Shown here: positions 12,187 through 22,789 of the stretch, piece after piece
Position numbering within the stretch: the first letter of the stretch is position 1
How the letters are laid out: each line of letters begins with the position of its first letter
Notes under the pieces: generated by a model
Database searches by the model: none
What the model was told of the DNA's origin: nothing
What the model saw: only the letters and a program-made list of their open reading frames with translations
Assembly (NCBI RefSeq): GCF_030445035.2
Contig: NC_080682.1
Location: 29,990,770-30,054,769 of the forward strand
DNA: 64,000 bases
Reading direction: 5' to 3'
DNA from: Dasypus novemcinctus
Lineage: Eukaryota > Chordata > Mammalia > Cingulata > Dasypodidae
Program-made: the position numbers and the translations under genes

Positions 12187-12845
12187 ACTCTCATTTCCTC
12201 TCAGGCAATTAGAATGGATAAAAGCTTTCCCACAGAGATAACATAGAGTTTATCTCCAAAATGAGTCATCTTATATTGTTTAAGGCCAGATCAACTGGTG
12301 ATTGGTTTCCCATATAATATAGATGTCATTCATAAAGTTTCTCCACTGTGTGACTTTTCTCATGTTTTCTAAAATAAGATAATTTACTGAAGGCTTTTCC
12401 TTATATATGACATTCAAAGTTGCTCTCAAGTGTTGTTTCCAAATATGTCATAAGTCGTATGTCACATGACTATCATTTTTTAATGCTGCTATCCCTGCCT
12501 GAACTCTAGTTTCAGATACATCCCATTCATTCTCACCAAAGTTCCTCTCCTTGCTTCTGCTGAGAACATACATCTAATTTCCAGACTTGATAACCTATTG
12601 TTTTCACTACTGTGGTCTAATGCATTCAGCTTTTTCCCAATAAGACCAGATGATTTAAAATCTCCAACATTACATGTCTGAACAGCTTTCCTTGGGATGC
12701 CTCCAGCAGGTCACTCTTTCTGGGTGAAGTCTATATCTTTCAAGTATACTAACCTCAGTGGTTGTATTGTCAGCAATGCATATGACAGCTCTCTGCTTCT
12801 GAATTTCTAGCACAACCAGAAAAGAAGTAGTTGAGCAAATGTGGA
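12187..12845 (-). pseudogene. Decayed C2H2 zinc-finger pseudogene, 5' part and first finger relics
   Basis: On the minus strand 12230-12420 holds degenerate finger units, with linker and KAF-codon relics near 12335 and 12385. The sequence upstream (12480-12845) resembles the spacer between a KRAB box and the finger array, with a minus-strand open frame at 12670-12855 encoding CWRHPKESCSDM. It continues the fragment at 8628-9364 in the same orientation once provirus B is removed. The gene is non-functional: many stops, no intact finger. I infer a KRAB zinc-finger origin from the spacer; no intact KRAB box is visible. Confidence 0.55.
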
Positions 12846-13195
12846 TGGAGCCCAAGTAGTTCCAGATCCATTGCTGATGTGCACAAGGGGTATCGTGCCA
12901 CGCAGTGGTGTCCCCCGCCTATGGGATCTCCACACACAAGGAGTCCGCCCCGTAAGGAGAGCCGCCCAGCATGAGAAAAATGCAGCCTGCCCAGGAATGG
13001 TGCTGCATGCATGGAGAGCTGACACAGCAAGATGATGCAACATAAAGACAAAGATTCTGGGTGCCACTGACAAGAATAGAAGCAGACACAGAGAACACAC
13101 AGCAAATGGACACAGAGAGCAGACAACTGGGGGGGAGGGGCAGGGAAGGGAAGAGACAAAATTTTAAAAACCCTTAAAAAAACAAAAAACAAAAC
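12846..13195 (+). mobile_element. 5'-truncated DAS-type SINE
   Basis: The body matches the full-length SINE at 44737-45170, with GTGCCACGCAGTGGTGTCCC, GCTGACACAGCAAGATGATG and the AACTGGGGGGG purine tract. It ends in an A-rich tail (13165-13195). The tRNA-like head is missing or very degenerate, so the copy is probably 5'-truncated. Overlapping open frames on both strands (for example 12770-13192 minus) are repeat translations and not genes. Confidence 0.85.
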
Positions 13196-13204
13196 AAAAG
13201 ACAG

Positions 13205-14022
13205 GAATAGAAAGAAATTTTCTCACAATGGTAAAGGGCATATATGAAACACCCAGAGTTAGCATTGTACTGAACAGTGAAAGACTGCTATTCTAGAATT
13301 TCTAACTAGGGCAATTATGCAAGAAAAATAATAAAAGTTTTCCAAATTGGAAAGGAAGAAGTAAAACTTTCACTACACACTGATGATATGATCTTATATG
13401 TAGAAAGTCCTGAAAAATCCACATAAAAAGCTACTAGAACTAATAGCTGTGTTCAGCAAAGAGGAAGAAGACAAGATTAATAAGCAAAAATCAGTAGTGT
13501 TTCTATATACTACTGATGAGCAATCTGAGGAGGAAGTCAGAAGAAAAAATCCATTCGGAATAGCAACTCAAAGAATCACAGTTTAGGAATAAATACAATC
13601 AAGGATAAAGGACCTGCATTCAAAAAACTACAAAACATTGCTAAAGAAACCAAAGAAGACCTAAATAAATGGATGGGCATTCTGTTTTAATTGATTGGAA
13701 AGCTAAATATCCTTAAGATGCCAATTCTACCAAAATTGATTTACAATGCAATCCCAATTAAAATCCCAACAGCTTTTTTTTTTCATAAATGAAACAGCCA
13801 ATTATCAAATTTATTTCTAAAAGTAAGCGGCCTCAAATAGCCAAAGACATCTTTAAAAAGAAGATTGAAGTTGGAAGACTCTCATTTCTTCACTTTAAAG
13901 AGTATTACTAAGCTACAGTGGTAAAAATAACATGTTACTGGCATAAAGAAAGATATATTAACCAGTGGAACTGAATAGAGAACTCAGAATTAGACCCTCA
14001 CATCTACCATCAAATATTTTTT
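13205..14022 (+). mobile_element. L1 fragment, ORF2 C-terminal half
   Basis: Read on the + strand it carries relics of the LINE-1 ORF2 region after the reverse-transcriptase core, with phrases such as TACACACTGATGATATGATC, TACAAAACATTGCTAAAGAA and CTACAGTGGTAAAAATAACA that are typical of mammalian L1. Frames are broken throughout. It continues at 14530 after an insertion. Confidence 0.85.
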
Positions 14023-14529
14023 CCCCATAGAGTCACCAACATATCAGACATAAGGGATATAAACGCTATGCAAAATGCAAAGGACTCTGCTTGCAATGTT
14101 CACAATTTCCACCTAATCAAAAACACAGTGTCTTTTAGCCTGTCTCTACCCAAGTGTTTCTCCCACTCTAAGTCCAAAATCACAGTTAAGGAGATAGCTT
14201 TTTAGTTTTCAGAGTTCTGCTCCAGCAATAAACTGGTATCTTAAGACTTCTTAACATTGTATGGGAAATCAGGGGGTAATCGGGTCCTGAGAATCCTGTC
14301 TTTCAAAACCTGGTCACCCTGGAATCCTCACTCCCCTGAAAGACCACAGTCATCCTGGAATCTTCATTCAGCAAAACTAAGAAATGCCATATACAATGGA
14401 AACTGTATTTTCCCAAAATGTTGCAGATCAGTTACAGCAAACAGAACGGAGACGATCAGGAAAAACTGTCATTCTGGGCTCCTTTTTGACCATAGTAGCT
14501 ATGTGGAAGCAGCTACAGATTTGATGCAG
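14023..14529. mobile_element. Unclassified 507 bp insertion inside L1
   Basis: The L1 sequence is interrupted here, and similar 13-14 bp stretches flank the insert (14010-14022 TCAAATATTTTTT and 14530-14543 TCAAATGATTTTTT), as in a target duplication. The insert is not L1. It contains an AATAAA near 14226. An open frame starting at 14257 runs out of the insert into L1 and has no recognisable domain. It may be a fragment of an LTR element. Its orientation is unknown. Confidence 0.5.
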
Positions 14530-15895
14530 TCAAATGATTTTTTAATGTATTGCCAAACATACCCAGCTGGGACAGAACAGTCTATTCAACAAATGGTGCT
14601 GGGAAAACTAGATATCCATATACAAAAGAAAGAAAAAGGACCCCTATCTCACACCTTATACAAAAATTAACTCAAAATAGATCAAAGACTAAGTATAAAA
14701 GCTACAACCATAAAACTCCTAGAAGAAAATGTACAGAAACAGCTTCAAGATCTTGTGGTAGACAGTAGTTTCTCAAATCTTACATCCAAAGCAGGAGCAA
14801 TGAAAAAAAAAAAAAGATAATAAGGACCTCACCAAAATGAAACACTTTTGTTCTTCAGAAGACTTTGTGAAGAAAGTAAAATGGCAGTCTACTTTTTATT
14901 GGAAGAAATATTTGAAAACCACTTATCCTTTAAAGGTTTGATATCCATATTATATAAAAAGATCATATAACTTAATGATAAAAAGACAAGCTGCAGCTTA
15001 AAAAGTGGAAAGGGGACTTGTGTGGATATTTTGTCAGAGAGGAGATAAGGATGACCAGAAAGCACATGGAAGTATGTTCAGTGCTGCTGGCTTTTGGAGA
15101 AATGCTGATCAAGGCTACAATGAGATACCATTTTGTTCTTTTAGAATGACCATTATTCAAGAGGCAGAGTGCTGCAGGTGCTAGAGTGTATGTGTTGGTG
15201 GGAGTGTGAAGTGGTGTGGCCTCTGTAGAGGGCTGTTTGGCAGTATCTCAGGAAACTGGTTGTGGAACTGCCTTATGATTCAGCAATCCCATTGCTGACA
15301 ATGTATTCAGAAGTACTGAGGGGAGGGCCAATGATCCTGGTGGCATTACTCAGGTTTGCTAAAGTATGGAACCCACCTGGGGGTATATCAACCAATGAGT
15401 GGATAGGCAGGGTGTGTGAATGCATGCAATGCAGTACCGTTCAACTATAAGAAGAGGTGAATTTGGAATTTATGTGGCAGCATGGATGAGCCTGGAGGAT
15501 ATTATGTTGATTGGGATGAACCAGAAATAGAAGGACAAATGTTGTATGGTCTCACTAATGTGAACTAAATATCTAATATGAACTAAATATGATGAGCAAA
15601 CTCTGGGAGATTAAACTCCACAGAATAGATTATTAGGAGATAAAATGTGGGTTGAAATGGGAGTTGATACTTAAATATGCAGAATTTTTAATAAGGTTTG
15701 TTGCAAAAGCATGTAAACGAATAGAGTTGATGGCAACACAATTATAGTGAGTATAATTAACACTGTCAACTTATAAGTGTGCTTGTGGCTGAAAGGGGTA
15801 GTCTGTGAATATAAATGTCAATTGAAAGGAAGTTACAAAATAATCTAAGGAATGTATAACATAGTGATTTCGGTTGTGTATGAAGATCGTGGTTA
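14530..15895 (+). mobile_element. L1 fragment, ORF2 end and 3' untranslated region
   Basis: This continues the L1 of 13205-14022, starting with the ORF2 segment that contains ATTCAACAAATGGTGCTGGG, found also at 52813-52830 in the second L1. From about 15480 on it resembles the L1 3' UTR at 53030-53250. No clear poly(A) tail is present, so the 3' edge is approximate. Confidence 0.8.
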
Positions 15896-16200
15896 AGAGT
15901 ATAAGATTTCTTGAATGGTGCCATTCATCACTACCATATCTGTTCTCTTTTCATGTATGCTTACAATTTCTTCAGTATGTTCTCCCAGTGTCTTCTTAAT
16001 ATCCTTAACCTCTTCCTTCACTTCATTACGTAGATTCATGATATTTGTATGGACATCTCTGATTAGCTGTTCCATGTTCTACATCTTCTCCTGGCTTTTA
16101 GTTTGTTCATTGTTCTGAGTCATGTCTTCCTGTTTCTTAAATATGGCTTGTAATTTTTGCTGGTGTCTAAGCATCTGTTTACCATGATGGGTTTATACAA
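15896..16200 (-). pseudogene. Antisense L1 ORF1-like coiled-coil fragment
   Basis: On the minus strand 15893-16075 is open and encodes a charged, helix-forming peptide (MEQLIRDVHTNIMNLRNEV and onward) rich in K, E, I and L at coiled-coil spacing. This resembles the N-terminal coiled coil of LINE-1 ORF1 protein, the RNA-binding trimer of the retrotransposon particle. Only about 60-70 residues remain and the RNA-binding domain is absent. It lies opposite in orientation to the neighbouring L1 3' end, so it is a separate insertion or part of a composite retroposon running on to 18500. Confidence 0.45.
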
Positions 16201-16359
16201 TTGATTAGCTTCTCTTTCTACTCTAGGGTTTTATTTTGTTGTTGTTTTGGTGTGTGGTAAGGTTTCACTTTGACACTTCATTCCTCTTATTCTATTTCCT
16301 TGCTTTTGTTTATGTTCCCTTGGGGGGAAAAATTTAGGAACTGAGAAAAGGAAAGAGAT

Positions 16360-16860
16360 TAGAAGAGAAATAGAATAATAATAACAATAATAGTAGAAGG
16401 TAGAAGAGGGGCCATACAAGACTGAGGAAAATAAATAATTTTACTCTTCTTACAAGAGTAAGTACAGAGGAATAAGAATTAAAAAGTAGAACAGAATCAA
16501 CAAAACAAGTAACAAAATAGAGAAAATTATATAGAATGAATTAAAGGCCAGAATGATGAGAAGAGACAAAAAGAAAGAAGAAAAAGAAAAAGGATATAAA
16601 AGAAAGAAAACAGAGAAAAAAAAAGAGAGGGAGCTAAAAACAAGAAAAATTGAAGAACAAACAAAAAGTGGTGGAATGACGGAAAAACAACAGAAGAAAA
16701 AAAGAAAGATGAAGGAATGAAAAGAAAAGGCATGCATAGAATAAATCAGTAAAAGAAAAAGCAGGAAACAAAGAAAAGGGAAACACACACACAAAAAAAG
16801 AAAGAAGTAACTAATTTTTAAAAAGGAGAAAGAAAGAAAAAACAGAACAAAAACCATGAA
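16360..16860. repeat. Purine-rich (A/G) low-complexity tract
   Basis: About 500 bp are almost wholly A and G on the + strand, giving a strong strand asymmetry. The minus-strand open frame at 16450-16857 is a low-complexity translation of this tract (F, S, L), not a protein gene. It lies within the possible composite retroposon of 15896-18500. Confidence 0.8.
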
Positions 16861-17639
16861 AAACAGCTTTCACTCCTAGCACCCTAAGGAACTTCTCATG
16901 CTAGCAGGGTTCATCAATCACCCTGCAGCCTACCCTCTGCAGATTTTGAGCCATGTTTTAGTAAAATAAGGAGAAGGAGTAAAGAAGGACCCTTGTTAAA
17001 AAAGAGAGACCAAGAAAAGCCAATACAAAAAGAATGTCTATATATTCCATGTCATAAAGCTATCAACTGGGTGCATGATAATCTGGTGGATTACTTCTCT
17101 AAGAGCTGTGACTCAAACCAGGGACCTTGTATGTGCAAGGCAGGATTCCTCCACTGAGCTAAAATGGCTACTTACATTAGTTAGCCTCTTAGAAAGCTAT
17201 CTGCTTCTTTTCCCTTGTGCAGGTTAAAATTACCAGCAGTTTTCCTTAGTCTTGCTGGTTAGGTGCCTGTCTGACCCTGCATCCTCTCTAATCTATTTTC
17301 TCTCTCTCTCCAGAAGGTTGGGAGTGACAGCCTACCTGAAGAGATCCTTATCCTTTCTCCCCTCTCCCCATCGGGTTGAGGTCACTTCTGAGGTTCAAAG
17401 AGGGCTCAGCAGGCCAAACTCCCTGCAAAGAAACCACTTTCTACCCTCCCAGACCCCTCTTCCTCCCAGGGAGTGTCCCCTCACATTCTTTTGGTAGCAA
17501 GGAGCTAGATGCTCCACCTAGGCTATTTGCCTTGAGGGTGGGGTATATGTGCTACTTCAACCCACAGGGACCAGCTACTCAAGGTTTTCTCTTGGCATCT
17601 TTATCTTTCTAGTACCCTCCTGATGATTCCTGATGGTTT
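16861..17639. other. Unassigned repeat-like sequence with SINE fragment
   Basis: No gene is seen. A short tRNA-type SINE piece lies in minus orientation at about 17095-17165. The part at 17240-17620 is more GC-rich, with short open frames that lack recognisable domains. It could be the 5' part of the retroposon copy that follows, or L1 5' UTR read antisense. Confidence 0.35.
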
Positions 17640-18505
17640 TGAAGACATCCAGACACTATAAACAGCAAAGACAGCTCAGAAATTTGGCACCCTGCCAGAG
17701 CCAGTGGCTCCTACTTTGGAATGTATGCTCCCCAGTGTGACAGAGTTGGACTTGGCTGTGTTTTCCCTACACAAGGCTATTCTGCCCCTTATTTGAACCT
17801 ATAGTTAGTACTAGACTTGATAGGTATATGTCCAAGAGACTTAAATCTTTGAGCTTTCCGCGTACCAGTTGGACCATGAATCTCAACAGATTTGCAATAC
17901 CTACTCATCCAGGACAACTAACAAGGAGATGGTTATGGACAATGAACATCTCAAGGAACAGAGAGCATCTGCCACTGCAAACAAGATAGTCCCATCCATC
18001 TACCCAATGGGATCTAAACCCCCTTTCAATTAGAGGTGAATTAGGCATCACCATCCCAGAATCTTCAGGATTGGGGAATGCACGATGGACTAGAGTAGAT
18101 TTACTGGCATTCTACTATAAATTTATTGTGACTGTAGCAATGAAAAAGCTTTTATCATTATGTGGAGGCAGTGGCCACTGGAGGTTCTGAGGCAAGAGAG
18201 AGAAAAATCGGTGTAATTGGGGGGCATTTTCAGGACTCCAGAATTCTCCTGAATGGCACCGCAATGACAGATACAAAAATGTGTGGGAGAGAGTATAAAC
18301 TAAAATGTATCTATAATCCATGCTTAGTGGCAATGCTCCAAACTCTGTTCATCAATTTTTTAACAAACATACCAGAATAATGAAGGATGCTGTTAATATG
18401 GGAAAATGTAGGATGGTTAGGGAAAAGGGCATATGGGAATCCCCTATATTTTTTATGTAACAATTATATAATCTAAGTATCATTTTAAAAAATTAAATAG
18501 TATAT
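17640..18505 (+). mobile_element. Multi-copy retroposon, copy 1
   Basis: This sequence recurs at 49560-50160 (+), 48530-49290 (minus) and 53673-54307 (minus, with its 5' part inverted). Shared landmarks are CCTACTTTGGAAT near 17709, GTGGCCACTGGAGGTTCTGA near 18170 and a G-rich then A-rich 3' end. The 3' A-rich ends and truncated 5' ends show LINE-type retroposition. It may be the 3' end of a lineage-specific L1, but I do not recognise the family. Confidence 0.75.
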
Positions 18506-18552
18506 TTAAAAAGTATAATATAAGAATGTTATTTTTTATTTTTCTATCTGAT

Positions 18553-18722
18553 TGCATCATCATCTTTTTGGGGCATCGCTTGGCTAGGTGGGGGCCTGCA
18601 TCTCTTTGCCCAGGTCTGGGAAGTCTATTTTATTTTTACACCAGGAGGTCTCAGGGATCAAACCATCTTCCATATGGTAAATGGGAGCTCAATTACTTGA
18701 GCCACAGCCTCTTCCCCAAGAA
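18553..18722 (-). mobile_element. Short tRNA-type SINE fragment
   Basis: Read on the minus strand it has the tRNA-like head with GTGGCTCAAGTAATTGAGC and a degenerate B-box region, matching the short SINEs at 44223-44735. Heavily diverged. Confidence 0.6.
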
Positions 18723-18889
18723 TATTCTTTTACAACGTGTTAGGAAAACAGTGAAACATGAGAAAATTACACTAATGTACCTTATGGTAAGCTATAAGGC
18801 CCCTGGCACAAGCAATCAAGTCGACACATAACAACCAAAGAATTGGGTTAACTGTGTTCCGATACATTTTCTTGGGCCTTAGTTCACTG

Positions 18890-21800
18890 ATCCCAGTTCC
18901 TCATTAAATAATATCTTATGGTACGTTGTACATTCAACTACTACACAACAATGATAACGAAAAAACTAACCCAACAAACGATAGCATTGAGGAATCTCAC
19001 AAATATAAGCTTTAGTGAAATAAGCCAGATATAATTGTATGTAAGCACTGTGATTTCACTTGCACATATTAAAATATACAAACTAATCTAATTTTTAGAA
19101 ATGAGTTTGTGATGGGCTGTGTGTATGATTTCTGGGCTTTTAGTAAGTCCTGCTTTATAGTCTGGGTTCTGAGCACAGGGAGATATTCATTTCTGAAAAT
19201 CGACTTCATGTGTTTTAATTATATGATCATATCTTAAAAGGTTTCCAAAAGTAAAGTCTATTCACTATTGTATTGGAAACAAGTAGAGGATTTCAATATG
19301 ATTTTTTCCATCTCCAGTAGTTTCTTATATACAATATGTATTCAAATATATATGTTAATTTAAGATAGAACACAATTTTAATAGAATATATCAACTAATA
19401 ATTATGTTTTATGTTATTCAAAATGCCCATTGCCTTGTCTAACAAAAATGTCTTTATCAACAAATGGACATGTTCTCCATAAATAGGGAGACATATACTT
19501 TGGTATTAGTATCATGTATTGAACTCTGTTTTATAACAGTCCATGACTTGGCAAGCAATGACTTTTGAAGAAGGTGGTCTTGTACATAGACAGTAGTCTA
19601 CATAGTATTATTTTAGTGACAGTAGGGTCACCAGAAGAGACTTATACAGGAAATTTTTCTCATATCCTCTTCTCTGATGCCTAAATCCTCTCTAAAGACA
19701 TTCATTTCAACTTTAAGAGTGACTTTCTGAATTACAACAGAAATCCCTTTGGAAGGCCAATTAGGTTATCCAATTTGTAATAATGATGTAGTTATGTAAA
19801 CTTAGGTTTTAATGGAGAGAACTGGAAGGAAATTACTATGTGATCTGTAGAGGCAGTTATGTTTCAGAAGCTTATTCTGGGACCTGCCTAAACATAGTGT
19901 ACCCTGAAGGAATTTGACATCCCTAGAGAAGAAGAAGCACCTGAACGGAAAATAAACTTAGGAAAGAATCAGAAGAAGGCAAGCAAGGGCAATTCCCTCT
20001 TCACCAAATATGCTCTAGAAAAGTAGATAATGGTAGTAAACAAATCTTCTTGTGGTTCCCTGCTCGGCAATTATTAAAAATTACTAATGTGATTTGAGCT
20101 TTACTTCAACACTATTTTCACAGGAATACATTTGGTAATTTAGTATTGGGATCATTACACAAATAATGGCAATGAAATGTGAAAAGGAATTATAACTGTC
20201 ACCTAAATCACTTCTCTCAAAATTAAAAATAGGCTAGCTTCACTGATTTTAGTCTGGTGAGTCTCTTAGCCTTACAGAAAGGAAGATAAACAAGAAAAAC
20301 AATAAAACCATGTCCCCTTTACTCCCACGTGGTGTTTTAAAAGAAACAGGAAAACATCTTCATTGCCACAGTACATAAAATGTTATAGACCTAATACATC
20401 TTAATATTTTTTTACATTCAAATTTTACATTGACTAGTTTAATGGTATTTAAATCAATTGCATTGACATAAATTTGACTTTTTATTATTATCTTGATATA
20501 TAAATCTAGAGTAGCTGTTTAATGACATATAGCATTTGTGCTTATTGATATATGGAAATTATTCACACATTATAAAATATCACTCCAAATTTAAACAATA
20601 CAGAGAATATTCCCATAGACGCTAATTTGCCTAAATTCAGGGGACATCTTTTTCCTCATTTTTTATTTGGTTCCTGGCATTGTGCAATATAGGGGCCCTC
20701 CATGTCACTTAATCTTCATAACAATTTTAATAATGTTTCTTTTTTCAACAGAAATAAAGCAGTCTACCTCCAATATGATAATGCTTCCTTTAGGCTTCTC
20801 TCTGCCCTTCATCACCTACCTTGGAATCAATCCTTTATTGGTTTAGACATGTTACCTGATGACTTGTTTCTTCACTAAGAAATCTAAAAATCTCTGAAAC
20901 AGTAATTTTGAATTTCTACACAAATAATTTCATGTAAACACACATTCACTTTCCATTACATTAACCAAGAGAATCTGCATTCAGGAACTTGTTGAGAGCA
21001 AGGGCTTTGCAATTCAAAAACGCAATGTCTGTGAGACTCCAGATATTACTATCTACATCTGTGAAATGATGTTGTTAGTGAAAACTTTGGAGATATGAGA
21101 TAGTAGAGGAACCATAAGATAGTCTGCTGGTACATTGGATTATATATGAAAAAAGAACTAAGATTTGTTTTGAACTCCTAAATGCTCTTTTTAAAATCAA
21201 GTACTTTTGTCCCTCAATTCCATTTTAAAGGACTTATTTTAAATAAACACCTGGAAATGATAACCTATGTATATATAATTTGACTCATCAGACTGTTTAT
21301 AATATGAAGAATTATATACAAACCATAAGATGGTTTAAATAAATGAATAAACAACAATTTGAAAGGAATGGAATGCTTCTAGTAATAATATTTTATATAT
21401 AATTTTTATGTCATCATATTGGCTAAAAAATAAAAATCTGATTTATAGGAAAGAAAACATGGTTGTCCCTAGGCAGTATGATCATAGATGTTTCTATCTT
21501 TTAAAAAAGTTCTTGTATTGTCTCAATGTATTTAAAGGGAACGTGTGGGCATGGATATGTATGCATATAATATGGAATTAAAATAAAATACCTATATTTC
21601 AATTAGTGAAGCAGAAATAATAAATGTTGGTTGACTAGAGATCATGCAGTTATTATTTATCAGCTACAATATTAGTTTAGATAGAAATAAAAAATAATTC
21701 TAAAATAAAATAAAATAACAATAGGTATTTCTCAATTTTGCATCTGTGTAGGATATCAAATTTTATTTTATTTATTTTGTTAAATTTTTATCTGGGGGGA

Positions 21801-22780
21801 GAGAGTACCAGGGATTGAATCTGGGACCTTGTAGATGCCAAGCAGGTGTTTAACCACTGAGCTCCATCTGCCCCAGAATATTAAATTTTAAACTATTTGA
21901 TTATAGATTTTACTTGTTATGGTAATCAAGAGTAGAACACCAAGGCACCAGACACAGACATATTTATATGGTCTAAATAAGTTAAGGGCCAATGCCAAAA
22001 CCCATGTGGATATAGCTACATCAAAGACTCATCACTAGTTTTGGAATAGACAGTGATATGTTTGTTGTGGTGGTGTTTTTCACAAAAGAAGTGTATGCAG
22101 TTTTATAGAAACTTTCATTTTCACAACATATATCAGCATCCTTACATCTGTTTGTGAATAGAGACTAGGTGAGCTCTAGCAAACTAGGGAAGAGGGAGAC
22201 ACCCAGTAAACCACCCTCCCTTTCTTGCCTGTGTTACTGGCACTAACAGCCCTCTGTGATTAGGTCTTTCTAGTCTTCGTTCTCTCCCCTGAGCAAGAGC
22301 AACTTTCCAGAGAGACACGGTTTGCCCTGACACATTTCTGTCTGTTACTTCCGTTTATTGCTCTTGGAGACCTTCCACCCTCTTCCCCAGCAACCCTGAG
22401 AGTTCCTCTTTCAGTGGGTCCCAAATAACAGACTTTGTCCATCCCTGCGCCAATGACACACAGGATTGTGTATTGAAGCTGAATAGGACCTGAGAAATAA
22501 TGCGGGAAACGAGAATATTTTATCCAGTTACCTGCTATATCATGGCTTCCTCCACCATTTTTACAATCTGGAGAAACTACAAAAAAAAGGATATATTTAC
22601 TACTTGCACTTCTCACTTAAATAAAGTTCTCAATTACAGGGTCTAATATTATAAAATTAACAAAAAATCCTTGTCTGAAGACTTGTCTTATCTGCAAATA
22701 CTAACTGTAAGAAACATGATTTTCAACTTTAGTACCCAGTTTACTTTTAGCAATCCTAGCTTTAGATATATATAAATGTG
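18890..22780. other. Duplicated OR-upstream block, copy 1
   Basis: No gene is visible. The block aligns with 56.7-61.1 kb, the region in front of the intact OR gene. Examples: 19140-19260 against 56985-57110; 20300-20400 against 58205-58310; 22220-22520 against 60625-60930, including GACTTTGTCCATCCCTG against GACTCTGTCCATCCCTG. The 20290-21600 part also aligns with 25.76-25.90 and 27.9-29.0 kb. In the 56.7 kb copy an OR exon follows about 0.5 kb further on; here a GC-rich segment follows instead. Confidence 0.7.
21770..21876 (-). mobile_element. Short tRNA-type SINE
   Basis: On the minus strand the order is an A-box-like GGGGCAGATGGAGCTCAGTG, then a B-box region containing GATTCAATCCC, with a poly-purine 3' side. 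Inserted in the duplicated block and absent from the copy at 56.7-61.1 kb, so it is younger than the duplication. Confidence 0.7.
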
Positions 22781-22789
22781 TGAGCTTGT

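Noticed and set aside
12770-13192. 140-codon minus-strand open frame
   Set aside because: It is antisense to a DAS-type SINE and the adjoining pseudogene sequence.
16450-16857. 135-codon minus-strand open frame rich in F, S and L
   Set aside because: It is the translation of an A/G-only tract; no domain, and low complexity explains the lack of stops.
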